From Nilaparvata lugens (Eukaryota; Arthropoda; Insecta; Hemiptera; Delphacidae): 64,000 nucleotides of DNA. The stretch lies in the NCBI RefSeq assembly GCF_014356525.2, contig NC_052507.1, positions 124,001 to 188,000 of the forward strand, given 5' to 3'. Shown here piece by piece: positions 41,225 through 53,100 of the stretch. Every line of letters starts with the position of its first letter. Positions within the stretch are counted from its first letter, which is position 1. Under the pieces are notes generated by a model. That model ran no database searches. It saw nothing but the letters and a program-made list of their open reading frames with translations, and was not told the DNA's origin. The position numbers were made by a program, and so were the translations under genes.

Positions 41225-42465
41225 TAGCCTCTAGCCTGTGCTAGTTGGCGGGGGAAAGCCTCTAGCCTTTGCTAGCTGGCGGGGGATAGACTCTAGCCTT
41301 TGCTAGTTGGCGGCGGACGAGAAGTATAGCCTCTAGCCTTTGCTAGTTGGCGGGGGATAGCCTCTAGCCTTTGCTAGTTGGCGGGGGACAGCCTCTAGCC
41401 TTTGCTAGTTGGTGGGGGACGAGAAAGTATAGCCTCTAGCCTTTGCTAGTTGGCGGGGGGATCATCCACTCCTGGTGGTCAGGTAGTGCATTAGTTTAGT
41501 TTAGTGATAAGTCATTAGAATTAAGAAATTAGAAATCTAAGTTTAGTTTTAAGATTGGAGTGATATTAGTAAAGTAAAGCCTCTAGCCTTTGCTAGTTGG
41601 CGGGGAAGAAAAATTATAGCCTCTAGCCTTTGCTAGTTGGTGGGGGATAGCCTCTAGCCTTTGCTAGTTGGCGGGGAAGAAAATGTATAGCCTCTAGCCT
41701 TTGCTAGTTGGCGGGGGATAGCCTCTAGCCTTTGCTAGTTGGCGGGGGATAGCCTCTAGCCTTTGCTAGTTGGCGGGGAAGAAAATGTATAGCCTCTAGC
41801 CTTTGCTAGTTGGCGGGGGATAGCCTCTAGCCTTTGCTAGTTGGCGGGGGATAGCCTCTAGCCTTTGCTAGTGGCGGGGAAGAAAATGTATAGCCTCTAG
41901 CCTTTGCTAGTTGGCGGGGGATAGCCTCTAGCCTTTGCTAGTTGGCGCGGAACTGAAGATCAATGCAATCCTGTAAAACCTTGGGTTTAAACTGATTTCT
42001 AACCTAATTTAAGTCTTAACTTGCATGAAATTTAGTTTATAAGTGACTATATACCATTGATAATTCTGAAGTTATATCATTAAAGTATAACCTCTAGCCT
42101 TTGCTAGTTGGCCGTGGATAGCCTATAGCCTTTGCTAGTTGGCGGAGAGATAGCCTCTAGCCTTTGCTAGTGGCAGGGGATAGCCTCTAGCCTTTGCTAG
42201 TTGGCGGGGGACAGCCTCTAGCCTTTGCTAGTTGGCGGTGGACAGCCTCTAGCCTTTGCTAGTTGGCGGGGGACAGCCTCTAGCCTTTGCTAGTTGGCGG
42301 GGGATAGCTCTAGCCTTGCTAGTTGGCGGGTGATAGCCTCTACCTTTGCTAGTTGGCGGGGGATAGCCTCTAGCCTTTGCTAGTTGGCGGGTGATAGCCT
42401 CTAGCCTTTGCTAGTTGGCGGGGACGAGAAAGCGTTGCCTCTAGCCTTTGCTAGTTGGCGGGGGG
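41225..42465. repeat. Minisatellite, about 30 units of about 30-41 bp
   Basis: The core unit is AGCCTCTAGCCTTTGCTAGT, then TGGCGGGGGAT; some units end GAAGAAAATGTAT or ACGAGAAAGTAT instead. There are three blocks (41225-41465, 41576-41952, 42088-42465) separated by AT-rich spacers. Two spacers share CTCCTG(G/T)TGGT..CAGG and TAGTTTAGTTTA, so the blocks have a higher-order structure. Each unit contains the inverted pair CTAGC..GCTAG. It ends about 85 bp before BEL2. Confidence 0.93.
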
Positions 42466-42550
42466 AACATGTACTCCTGTTGGTTCAGGAAGTGCCTTAG
42501 TTTAGTTTAATGATAAGTTGAAGTTGTAATTTATATTTTTTCAACATTGT

Positions 42551-45500
42551 TGACAGAATCCAAGGGCAGGGCAGTGGACTGTGGATGATAGTTGGTATAA
42601 ATACCTACAAATAAATCTTTGAATTCTGTACATAAAAATACTGATAGCTTGAAGTGTGGTAAGTACGCCAATAAAGGACTAAATGAGTCAACAATATAAG
42701 ATTTAATAATAATAAGATAGTAGTAGGCAGATGGCCACATACAAAAACAATTGTGTCAAGTATCTTGGGGTCAATAAAATAATGATAGGCAGGTGGCCAC
42801 ATACAAACATTGAATCAAATATCTTGAGATCAATAAAATAATAATAGGCAGATGGCCACATACAAAAACAATTGTAAGTAGGTTAAGTCTTTGAATCTTT
42901 AAATAATAATAGGCAGATGGCCACATACAAAAACAATGAGTCAAATCTTGGGAAAATTACAACATGTGAAACAATGTAGAGAACTACAAAATTTAAATGA
43001 AATTAGGTCAATGACATTAATGACCATTGAAGTCTGACAATAAATGCAAAGGTAGTAATAATGATACCTGAAATGAATATAAATTGAGTGCTATAATGAA
43101 AGTTATTACTAAGGTACAATAATAATGATTAAAAATGACAATAAGCTGTAAAAAAAAATGCTCAGCAAGTAACGTATAAAAATATATGCGGCATAGGCCT
43201 TCAGTGATTTGAATGTCAAAATAGACTTCGACCAAACAATTAATAGGCGTTACTGGCCTTAAAATATCACTTAAGAGCTAAGGGTAGCTAATAAATACAA
43301 TGAGGACAGTCCAGGTGAATATAAGCGACATGGGCCTTCAATGAATTGAATGTCAAGACAGACATCAATTAGAACGAGTAATAGGCGACAGTGGCCTCAG
43401 AAAATCACTTGTAAAGCCAAGGGTAGCTGTCAAATCAGAGAATTAATAGTTGCTACTATTGAATACAATATATAGGCGTCAGTGGCCTCAGAAGATCACT
43501 TGTGAAGTCAAGGGTAACTGTTAAATACAATGAATTAATAGGGTCGGTGGGGTGGCCTTAGTGAATTGCATGTCAAGATAGACATTAATCAAATAATAAG
43601 TAGGCGTCAGTGGCCTCAGTGAATTGATGTCAAGATAGACATTAATAAAACAATAAGTAGGCGTCAGTGGCCTCAGTGAATCACTTGTAAAGCCAAGGGT
43701 AGCTGTCAAATCCAATGAATTAATAGGCGTTGGTGGCCTTAGTGAATTGAATGTCAAGATAGACATCAATTAGAACGAGTAATAGGCAACAGTGGCCTTC
43801 AATGAATCACTTGTAAAGCCAAGGGTAGCTGTCAAATCCAAAGAATAATTGCTACAATTGAATACAATTATATAGGCGTCAGTTGCCTCAGAAAATCACT
43901 TGTGAAGTCAAGGGTAACTGTTAAATACAATGAATTAATAGGCATCGGTGGCCTTAGTGAATTGCATGTCAAGATAGACATTAATCAAATAATAAGTAGG
44001 CGTCAGTGGACTCAGTGAATTGAATGTCAAGATAGACATTAATAAAACAATAAGTAGGCGTCAGTGGCCTCAGTGAATCACTTGTGAAGTCAAGGGTAAC
44101 TGTTAAATACAATGAATTAATAGGCGTCAGTGGCCTTAGTGAATTGCATGTCAAGATAGACATTAATCAAATAATAAGTAGGCGTCAGTGGCCTCAGTGA
44201 ATTGAATGTCAAGATAGACATTAATAAAACAATAAGTAGGCGTCAGTGGCCTCAGAAAATCACTTGTAAAGCCAAGGGTAGCTGTCAAATCCAATGAATT
44301 AATAGGCGTTGGTGGCCTTAGTGAATTGAATGTCAAGATAGACATTAATAAAACAATAATGATGCATACGTAAATGAAAATTGAAAAGAATGATTTACAT
44401 AACCTGAATAAAATTTTGGAGAGGAGATGCGGCCAGGCAGACAGGCAATGACTCCGCAATACCAACAGGAACAGGACATCAGCAAGTGATGAAGTGATCT
44501 GGCCATGCGATGACAAGCATGGAAACGTCCACTACAGCAGGCGAATCCCCCAATGGAAAAGTAGGCTGGAGCGAGTAGAATTCCAAACGAATAATCCGAT
44601 CTTCAAATTGTGGAATTTTTGGCTTGATTTCCAAATGGTAGAGATGATGCACTTGAAAGTTGAGGTTCACGAGGTGAAGCCAATTGTAGAAAAATGGCAA
44701 CTGAAGCTTACACGAGGTTGTAATTTTTGACAAAGTTTATCCAATTTTAACAGAGTAACTGAGTGAAGAACTCGATGAATAATTGAATCACACTGAAGAA
44801 TAGAACAAACGAATTAATCTGAAGAATAATTCACACTTTAAAAAGGTTCTGTAGATCAAATGAATAGCGATGAAACGCTCACACGAGGTTGCAATTTTAG
44901 ACAAAGTTTATCCAATTTTAACAGAGTAACTGAGTGAAGAACTCGATGAATAATTGAATCACACTGAAGAATAGAACAAACGAATTAATCTGAAGAATAA
45001 TTCACACTTTAAAAAGGTTCTGTAGATCAAATGAATAGCGATGAAACGCTCACACAAGGTTGCAATTTTAGACAAAGTTTATCCAATTTTAACAGAGTAA
45101 CTGAGTGAAGAACTCGATGAATAATTGAATCACACTGAAGAATGGAACAAACGAATTAATTTGAAGAATAATTCACACTTTAAAAACGTTTTGTAAGTCC
45201 GATGAATTCAGATGAAAGGTTTAGACCGAGCGCAGGAAGCACACTCGACTATCCACCATTGAAAAAGACACGGAGATGCTGCAAGCTACAATGAAAAAGG
45301 CAAGCTGCCAGATGTGTTAGAAACGTAGGCAAAACGCTCGCAAACGAATGGTGAAAAAGTAACAAATATCTAGAAAGTAAGATGCCTAAAGACAAGATTA
45401 AAATTCCAAAAAATCGAATAGTATAAATATTAAAATTGCAACGGCAAACAATCCGACGAAAAAATACGAATAGAAGTATAGAAAACCAATTTGACCAGGG

Positions 45501-45634
45501 GCAGTGGGGCAAGGAACCATGACTGTGACGTCACTGGTCAGCGCAGATGCACAAAATGACAACATGATGTCTACGTAGTAGCGGAACAAGTAACAAGTGG
45601 AACCGTTCCAATAAATGCTTTGTCAGATTTTACA
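42551..45634 (-). repeat. BEL2 3' LTR with internal tandem repeats
   Basis: 3084 bp. In plus-strand order it holds GGCAGATGGCCACATACAAA repeats (42725-42930), a long array built of GGCGTCAGTGGCCT-headed units of about 60 bp (43245-44335), a unique segment, and three copies of a 171-bp unit starting at 44710, 44881 and 45052. Apparent minus-strand open frames are read-through of the array, not genes. Confidence 0.9.
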
Positions 45635-45636
45635 TA

Positions 45637-45656
45637 AACTGGGCCCCTTGTGTCAT
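45637..45656 (-). promoter_or_regulatory. BEL2 polypurine tract
   Basis: On the element strand AAGGGGCCCAGTTTA precedes the TG of the 3' LTR directly. Same form as in BEL1. A second copy-like stretch lies at about 45728-45742. Confidence 0.65.
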
Positions 45657-45802
45657 ACGGGGGTATGGCACAATAAGAAAAAGTAAGAAATATGTAAAAT
45701 CTGGCAAGGCAATTGGAAGTTGAAAACTGGGCCCCATGTGAGAACCAGGGGAAAAAAACAATGAAACCTGAAAATACAACATGAACCATAAGGGCAAGGG
45801 GA

Positions 45803-46864
45803 TTAACTAGAATCCTCATCAATGGGAAGAGGTGCTAAACTCGAAATAGCCCTCTTAAAAGTGCCAGAGGGAGTGAGAACAGTGACAACTCGAACCTTGT
45901 CGTCCTTACCGGGATGAACTTCAGTAATGCGCGCAAGCTTCCAAGTGGACTGCGCGGAACCAGGATCCTTCAAGATGACAACCGTACCGACCTTCAAATT
46001 TTCACAACTGTTTAACCATTTGCCTTTTTTCTGAAGAGTGGTTAAATATCCACGAGACCACCTATCCCAAAGCTCCTGGATAGAAACAGCAAGTTGATAC
46101 CAACGTGAACGATGGTCAATGTGTTTGGTGTTAGGCGGCAAGAAGGGTAATGACGTAAGTGGACGTCCAATCAAAAAATGACCTGGAGATAAGTAGGCAA
46201 GATCATGTGGATCTTCCGACAAGGGAACAAGAGGGCGCGAATTCAAGATGGCCTCGACCTGAGCAGCAAGAGTACAAGTTTCTTCAAAGTTAAATACCTT
46301 GTTGAAAGTGACTACACGGAATATGCGTTTGAAATTTTTTTACTGCATCCTCCCCAGAGTCCACCGAAGTGCGGAGCCCGAGGGGGAATGAAGTGCCATT
46401 GGATGTTGAGTACAGACATAGTGTCATGAATATCTGATTTGAGACGATCAGAGGACAAAAATTCGTGGAGCTCCCGTAGCTCATTGTTGGCACCAACGAA
46501 AGTTGTGGCGTTGTCCGAAAAAATTGGAATGCGGAATGCCACGACGAGCAGAAAAACGAATCAGAGCGGCAATAAATGCCTTGGAAGTAAGTTCTGAGAC
46601 AGTTTCAATATGAACGGCACGAGTTACCATACACACAAACAGCGACAAGTATGCTTTAGAAAAAGTATGAGATTTGGGGCCGCCTACACGGATGGAAATA
46701 GGACCGGCGTAATCCAAACCACAATTATAAAAGGGAAAGTTAGCCTGAACGCGGGCCGCTGGTAAACTACCCATGATTTGCTCAGAGCGAAGAGCCGAAA
46801 AGCGAAAACACAATATGCAATGCCGCAATACACTTTTGATGGTGCGACGGGTGGAGGAAACCAA
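45803..46864 (-). pseudogene. pol: BEL2 integrase, frameshifted
   Basis: Three pieces in different frames: 46864-46481 with C-I-L-C-F-R-F, G-L-D-Y-A-G-P and F-S-A-R-R-G-I-P; 46542-46312 with [10 protein letters not shown] and [13 protein letters not shown]; and 46246-45803 with the C-terminal N-S-R-P-L-V-P-L and V-V-I-L-K-D-P-G-S blocks up to a natural stop. One break falls beside the catalytic Glu region, where an extra G follows L-W, and another lies near 46520. The same order as the BEL1 integrase, but inactive. Confidence 0.85.
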
Positions 46865-47709
46865 AATCGTTGTCTTACACTGGCCATGGTGGCCTGCACC
46901 CCAGCATGACTTGGACGACGATGGTGAGCAACAATCAATGCACGAGTGAATTTGTGATTGCTGGGCAACAATATTTGATGTTTGTAATCAAATGAAGCAT
47001 TTGCATTTTGCAAACGTCCACCAACTCTGAGCAGAGAATCTGAATGAACGAATGGTGACAAGGCTTTAATAGAACTATTAGGTAATAGCTCCTGATTTTG
47101 ACGCAATGCTTTAAGTTCGGCAGAGAAAGCTTCTTCTTGAATAGATTTGAAGATACAATTTTCAGCTTCTGAAATTTCAGAGATAGTTAATTGACCAAAG
47201 TGCGGAGTGATTGAATTTAGTTTTCTACAATTATGAATGAACCGTAGAACATATGCTGTTGTACGAACGATTTTGTGATAGGTGGAGCAACTATTGATTA
47301 TACCTGAAATAACATCATTATGAGAAGAAGTGGTAGCTAATACCTGAACTGATTGAGAACTGTTTTCCTGAACTGATTTCTGAACTGATTTCTCTAACTG
47401 ATGAGAGACATCATTTGAAGTTAGAAAATTCGACGTGACCCTACGGGGAGCGGCCACAGGTGAAGCGGGGAGGCACGAACGAGGTGCTGCAATAGGACGA
47501 ATAGTTTTACAAGAACCAAATATGACCCAACCTAGACTGGTTTTCTGAAGGATGGGAGCGTTTTGAGCTAGATACAATTTACCAGGCTGAAGAACAGATG
47601 CAAATATGCCAGCACCAAGTAACAAATCTACAGGCTTAGGCTGATCAAACAATGGATCCACTAATTTGAGTTCAGCGGGAATTGAAATTTTGGAAAGATC
47701 GATGTTCAC
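46684..47709 (-). pseudogene. pol: BEL2 pol with RT/RNase H deleted
   Basis: The frame runs from the post-protease region (I-D-L-S-K-I-S-I-P, L-G-W-V-I-F-G) into V-S-H-Q-L-E-K. After a short repetitive link (K-S-V-Q-K-S-V-Q) it goes directly to S-T-Y-H-K-I-V-R-T-T-A-Y and the integrase zinc region R-R-P-S-H-A-G. In BEL1 the matching points are about 600 residues apart and enclose the whole RT and RNase H. The deletion keeps the reading frame, so it may have been propagated as a non-autonomous form rather than arising after insertion. Confidence 0.85.
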
Positions 47710-47760
47710 ACTAGGAACATTAGCTGATATGCTATCAACTACAATACAATTTTCTTCGAC

Positions 47761-48018
47761 CTACCATGAACGATCAGATGAAGCCAAGCAGACTGAATGA
47801 GAAGTAGATGATTTGGTCTTATTCTCACCTACACTATGAATCAAAGTGTCAGAATACAAAGTAACAAGTGACAATTTTTCAGCCAACCTAGTTGACATCA
47901 AATTACAATCAGAGCAAGAGTCTAAAAGCGCGGTTGCTTTAATAAATTCCCCACTAGAAGTTTGAACCAAAACCTCGGCAGTAGGTAACAAGCGACAGTT
48001 GATTGCTGTTGCAAACAC
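47761..48018 (-). pseudogene. pol: BEL2 protease fragment
   Basis: A frame with L-L-P-T-A-E-V-L-V, then A-L-L-D-S-C-S-D-C-N-L-M-S. The normal active-site triplet D-S/T-G reads D-S-C here, with the Gly replaced. It overlaps the end of the gag-knuckle frame in another register, so a frameshift lies near 48000. Confidence 0.8.
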
Positions 48019-49490
48019 AGAGACGAAGTGGAGCTCATTGTGACATGAGAGTTCTTCTGAGGCTGTTCTGCATGAGAAACAGCTTGCTTAGTTGTTTCCA
48101 CATTCTGAACCATGACGGACTTCAAAACAGCATTCTTACCCTTGGAGGGAGCAAAAGATTGAGAATGAATAAGATTTGAAGTTACCTTATCCTTAGAAGT
48201 AGGCTGAGTGTCCCGTGATTGAGGATACGACCTGTGAAGAACAGTGTGGTGACTCTTGCCACAAAGTGTACACGATTTGTCGGAACAAACATGATTGGGT
48301 GCGAAAGGCTTGAGGCAATTATAACATAACCTTTTGTCATGGACAGCATTCCAACAATCAGTAACCTGTAACTTCAATAATTCATTACAACGATTTGGAA
48401 AATGACCAACAGAATTACAAAAACTACAAGGTGACATAGAAGAGGTAGTAACCTGCATCCTAGCTTGAACATTCGATTGATTTTGGTTGAACTTCGGCTT
48501 GCTATGAGCACCAACCGAGTTGGATGTACCTTGCTGTACATTTCCTTGATGATGGTTAGCTGAGCTTGAAGCAACAGCTTCCATGATTTTGCATTGTGAT
48601 TCCAAAAAATTCCAAAATTTATCAATGGTGGGAATGTCGTGTATACCAACACTCTTTTCCCATTCTCGAACAGTAGCAGTATCCAACTGCAACAACATTT
48701 TGTGCATATACAACAAGTCCTTGATTTGGACTCCAAGTTGAAGCGCTTCGAGTGCGGTGATGTGGGACTTGCAAAAGTCAATGAATGCCCGTAATGATTG
48801 CGGACAGTTACGCTTTATGGTAGGCGGAGATTCAATTGCCGTGACGTGCCTGGCAGCAATTAATCTCTTGTTGTCATACCTCTCCCTCAAGAGGTTCCAT
48901 GCAAGCTGAAAACCATTTTCGTCAGCTTCAATGTGTTCCACTCTAGCAAGAGCTTCACCACTGAGTGATTGACGAAGATAGAAAAATTTCAATGAATCAT
49001 TAATGTTATCTTGATTACCAATAATATTAGTAAAAGCACTTGAGAATGCTTGCCATTTTGAAAGCTCCCCATTGAAGCGTGGAAGCGGAATCTGAGGCAA
49101 CTGAAAATTTGCCAAAGGTGTGTTTTGAGATGTTGGCCGCTGGGAAGCACCAGCAGTGGCCTCATTGATGCGTTGTCTGCTTTCAAAAGCAGTTAATGCA
49201 GCATTTGCCTTAGAGGTAATGGAGATAAACTTATTGAGTATCTCAAAGTGAGTTGAAGTGTTCTGCGCTTGCAACTCTGAATTCCATAGTTGTTGATGTA
49301 TCTTATCATACTTAATTCTAAGTAAACCTAGTTCGTTTTTTACAGTCAATAATTGATAATAAGTGGCTTCAGTGTCCACAACAAAATCGTTATAGCTGGT
49401 TATGAACCAATCTATTTCCTGGTGTAAATTGTCTCTTGCATTGAAAAGAGCAGAAGGCTCAGGAAGTGATTCTTCCTCATGATCAGACAT
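47922..49490 (-). CDS. gag: BEL2 Gag with zinc knuckles
   Basis: The frame begins at M-S-D-H-E-E-E-S (49490) and runs 522 residues. The BEL Gag core (F-Q-L-P-Q-I-P-L-P-R-F-N-G, L-S-G-E-A-L, W-N-L-L-R-E-R-Y-D-N) is at about residues 130-300. Zinc knuckles follow at about 350-420 (C-S-F-C..H..C, C-Y-N-C-L-K-P-F..H-V-C, C-T-L-C..H-H). Unlike BEL1, Gag and knuckles share one frame. The last 25 or so residues are out of register with the protease. Gag itself looks intact and could still be made. Confidence 0.87.
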   Translation of the reverse strand: MSDHEEESLPEPSALFNARDNLHQEIDWFITSYNDFVVDTEATYYQLLTVKNELGLLRIKYDKIHQQLWNSELQAQNTSTHFEILNKFISITSKANAALTAFESRQRINEATAGASQRPTSQNTPLANFQLPQIPLPRFNGELSKWQAFSSAFTNIIGNQDNINDSLKFFYLRQSLSGEALARVEHIEADENGFQLAWNLLRERYDNKRLIAARHVTAIESPPTIKRNCPQSLRAFIDFCKSHITALEALQLGVQIKDLLYMHKMLLQLDTATVREWEKSVGIHDIPTIDKFWNFLESQCKIMEAVASSSANHHQGNVQQGTSNSVGAHSKPKFNQNQSNVQARMQVTTSSMSPCSFCNSVGHFPNRCNELLKLQVTDCWNAVHDKRLCYNCLKPFAPNHVCSDKSCTLCGKSHHTVLHRSYPQSRDTQPTSKDKVTSNLIHSQSFAPSKGKNAVLKSVMVQNVETTKQAVSHAEQPQKNSHVTMSSTSSLCLQQQSTVACYLLPRFWFKLLVGNLLKQPRF

Positions 49491-50119
49491 GCTTAAAAAT
49501 TAACAGAAAAACCTGAGTGAATGACACGATAGTGCACTGTAGCAATGCGATTGCTGCGCCAATAAGCAACCTTGGGCGCTGGTCCAGTACACAGAGAGGC
49601 ACGCCTGTGTGTTTGAGGCAAGTTGTATCAAGCTTGCTGTGCGGCGAGTCAAGTAGCGAGCTCGCAAGGCGGTGTAGTTTGCCGTGTGTTGCTTTCTCAA
49701 TGTGCAATAGCCGTCTGTGACCAGTTCAGTGCGGTTCAGTCTCTCAGGGTACAAGATAGTTGATAGCTGGTGCATACACGTCGCAGCGTGCTTTGAGTTG
49801 CAGCCAGTACTGAAAATTTGAAACAGGTGTGTGAATGCTTAATATTAAACAATATAAACATACAAAGTACAATGAAATAAAATATACTCTAGAGTGGGAC
49901 CTAATCATTGGCGCAAAGCTAGACTATTAGGCACACGGTCACTGAAACCCCAAGGTTCAATGGACCAAGAAATGGGTAATAAAAATAACCAATTATCCTA
50001 GGTAACGCTAGATCAAAAAATGAACGGGCCGGAGGACCAATTTTTACAATTGGTCCAATTAACAATTATCCTAGGAAAACACTGGGTCAAAAATGAATGG
50101 GCTGGAGGACCAATTTTTA
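49491..50119 (-). other. BEL2 leader and primer-site region
   Basis: On the element strand TGGTCCTCCAGCCC starts 8 bp after the 5' LTR (about 50112 down) and recurs as TGGTCCTCCGGCCC about 72 bp further on (about 50039 down), within a duplicated segment that also shares CCTAGGATAATTG. The rest is untranslated leader up to the gag ATG. Confidence 0.55.
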
Positions 50120-53100
50120 TGACAGAATCCAAGGGCAGGGCAGTGGACTGTGGATGATAGTTGGTATAAATACCTACAAATAAATCTTTGAATTCTGTAC
50201 ATAAAAATACTGATAGCTTGAAGTGTGGTAAGTACGCCAATAAAGGACTAAATGAGTCAACAATATAAGATTTAATAATAATAAGATGATAATAGTAGGC
50301 AGATGGCCACATACAAAAACAATTGTGTCAAGTATCTTGGGGTCAATAAAATAATGATAGGCAGGTGGCCACATACAAACATTGAATCAAATATCTTGAG
50401 ATCAATAAAATAATAATAGGCAGATGGCCACATACAAAAACAATTGTAAGTAGGTTAAGTCTTTGAATCTTTAAATAATAATAGGCAGATGGCCACATAC
50501 AAAAACAATGAGTCAAATCTTGGGAAAATTACAACATGTGAAACAATGTAGAGAACTACAAAATTTAAATGAAATTAGGTCAATGACATTAATGACCATT
50601 GAAGTCTGACAATAAATGCAAAGGTAGTAATAATGATACCTGAAATGAATATAAAATTGAGTGCTATAATGAAAGTTATTACTAAGGTACAATAATAATG
50701 ATTAAAAATGACAATAAGCTGTAAAAAAAAATGCTCAGCAAGTAACGTATAAAAATATATGCGGCATAGGCCTTCAGTGATTTGAATGTCAAAATAGACT
50801 TCGACCAAACAATTAATAGGCGTTACTGGCCTTAAAATAACACTTAAAAGCTAAGGGTAGCTAATAAATACAATGAGGACAGTCCGGGTTGAATATAGGC
50901 GACATGGGCCTTCAATGAATTGAATGTCAAGACAGACATCAATTAGAACGAGTAATAGGCAACAGTGGCCTCAGAAAATCACTTGTAAAGCCAAGGGTAG
51001 CTGTCAAATCCAGAGAATTAATAGTTGCTACTATTGAATACAATTATATAGGCGTCAGTGGCCTCAGAAGATCACTTGTGAAGTCAAGGGTAACTGTTAA
51101 ATACAATGAATTAATAGGCGTCGGTGGCCTTAGTGAATTGCATGTCAAGATAGACATTAATCAAATAATAAGTAGGCGTCAGTGGCCTCAGTGAATTGAA
51201 TGTCAAGATAGACATTAATAAAACAATAAGTAGGCGTCAGTGGCCTCAGTGAATCACTTGTAAAGCCAAGGGTAGCTGTCAAATCCAATGAATTAATAGG
51301 CGTTGGTGGCCTTAGTGAATTGAATGTCAAGATAGACATCAATTAGAACGAGTAATAGGCGACAGTGGCCTTCAATGAATCACTTGTAAAGCCAAGGGTA
51401 GCTGTCAAATCCAAAGAATAATTGCTACAATTGAATACAATTATATAGGCGTCAGTGGCCTCAGAAAATCACTTGTGAAGTCAAGGGTAACTGTTAAATA
51501 CAATGAATTAATAGGCGTCAGTGGCCTTAGTGAATTGCATGTCAAGATAGACATTAATCAAATAATAAGTAGGCGTCAGTGGACTCAGTGAATTGAATGT
51601 CAAGATAGACATAATAAAACAATAAGTAGGCGTCAGTGGCCTCAGTGAATCACTTGTGAAGTCAAGGGTAACTGTTAAATACAATGAATTAATAGGAGTC
51701 AGTGGCCTTAGTGAATTGCATGTCAAGATAGACATTAATCAAATAATAAGTAGGCGTCAGTGGACTCAGTGAATTGAATGTCAAGATAGACATTAATAAA
51801 ACAATAAGTAGGCGTCAGTGGCCTCAGTGAATCACTTGTGAAGTCAAGGGTAACTGTTAAATACAATGAATTAATAGGCGTCGGTGGCCTTAGTGAATTG
51901 CATGTCAAGATAGACATTAATCAAATAATAAGTAGGCGTCAGTGGCCTCAGTGAATTGAATGTCAAGATAGACATTAATAAAACAATAAGTAGGCGTCAG
52001 TGGCCTCAGTGAATCACTTGTGAAGTCAAGGGTAACTGTTAAATACAATGAATTAATAGGCGTTGGTGGCCTTAGTGAATTGCATGTCAAGATAGACATT
52101 AATCAAATAATAAGTAGGCATCAGTGGCCTCAGTGAATTGAATGTCAAGATAGACATTAATAAAACAATAAGTAGGCGTCAGTGGCCTCAGAAAATCACT
52201 TGTAAAGCCAAGGGTAGCTGTCAAATCCAATGAATTAATAGGTGTTGGTGGCCTTAGTGAATTGAATGTCAAGATAGACATTAATAAAACAATAATGATG
52301 CATACGTAAATGAAAATTGAAAAGAACGATTTACATAACCTGAATAAAATTTTGGAGAGGAGATGCGGCCAGGCAGACAGGCAATGACTCCGCAATACCA
52401 ACAGAAACAGGACATCAGCAAGTGATGAAGTGATCTGGCCATGTGATGACAAGCATGGAAACGTCCACTACAGCAGGCGAATCCCCCAATGGAAAAGTAG
52501 GCTGGAGCGAGTAGAATTCCAAACGAATAATCCGATCTTCAAATTGTGGAATTTTTGGCTTGATTTCCAAACGGTAGAGATGATGCACTTGAAAGTTGAG
52601 GTTCACGAGGTGAAGCCAATTGTAGAAAAATGGCAACTGAAGCTTACACGAGGTTGTAATTTTTGACAAAGTTTATCCAATTTTAACAGAGTAACTGAGT
52701 GAAGAACTCAATGAATAATTGAATCACACTGAAGAATAGAACAAACGAATTAATCTGAAGAATAATTCACACTTTAAAAAGGTTCTGTAGATCAAATGAA
52801 TAGCGATGAAACGCTCACACGAGGTTGCAATTTTAGACAAAGTTTATCCAATTTTAACAGAGTAACTGAGTGAAGAACTCGATGAATAATTGAATCACAC
52901 TGAAGAATAGAACAAACGAATTAATCTGAAGAATAATTCACACTTTAAAAAGGTTCTGTAGATCAAATGAATAGTGATGAAACGCTCACATGAGGTTGCA
53001 ATTTTAGACAAAGTTTATCCAATTTTAACAGAGTAACTGAGTGAAGAACTCGATGAATAATTGAATCACACTGAAGAATGGAACAAACGAATTAATTTGA

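Noticed and set aside
41225..42465. Regular repeats with hairpins, considered as a CRISPR-like array
   Set aside because: The spacers between units are nearly absent and not unique, unit length varies, and the context is eukaryotic. It is a minisatellite.
43521..44516. Series of minus-strand open frames with R-P-L-T-P-T-Y repeats (also 51157-52452)
   Set aside because: Read-through of the GGCGTCAGTGGCC tandem array in the BEL2 LTRs. Unit length is near a multiple of three and the peptide is low-complexity.
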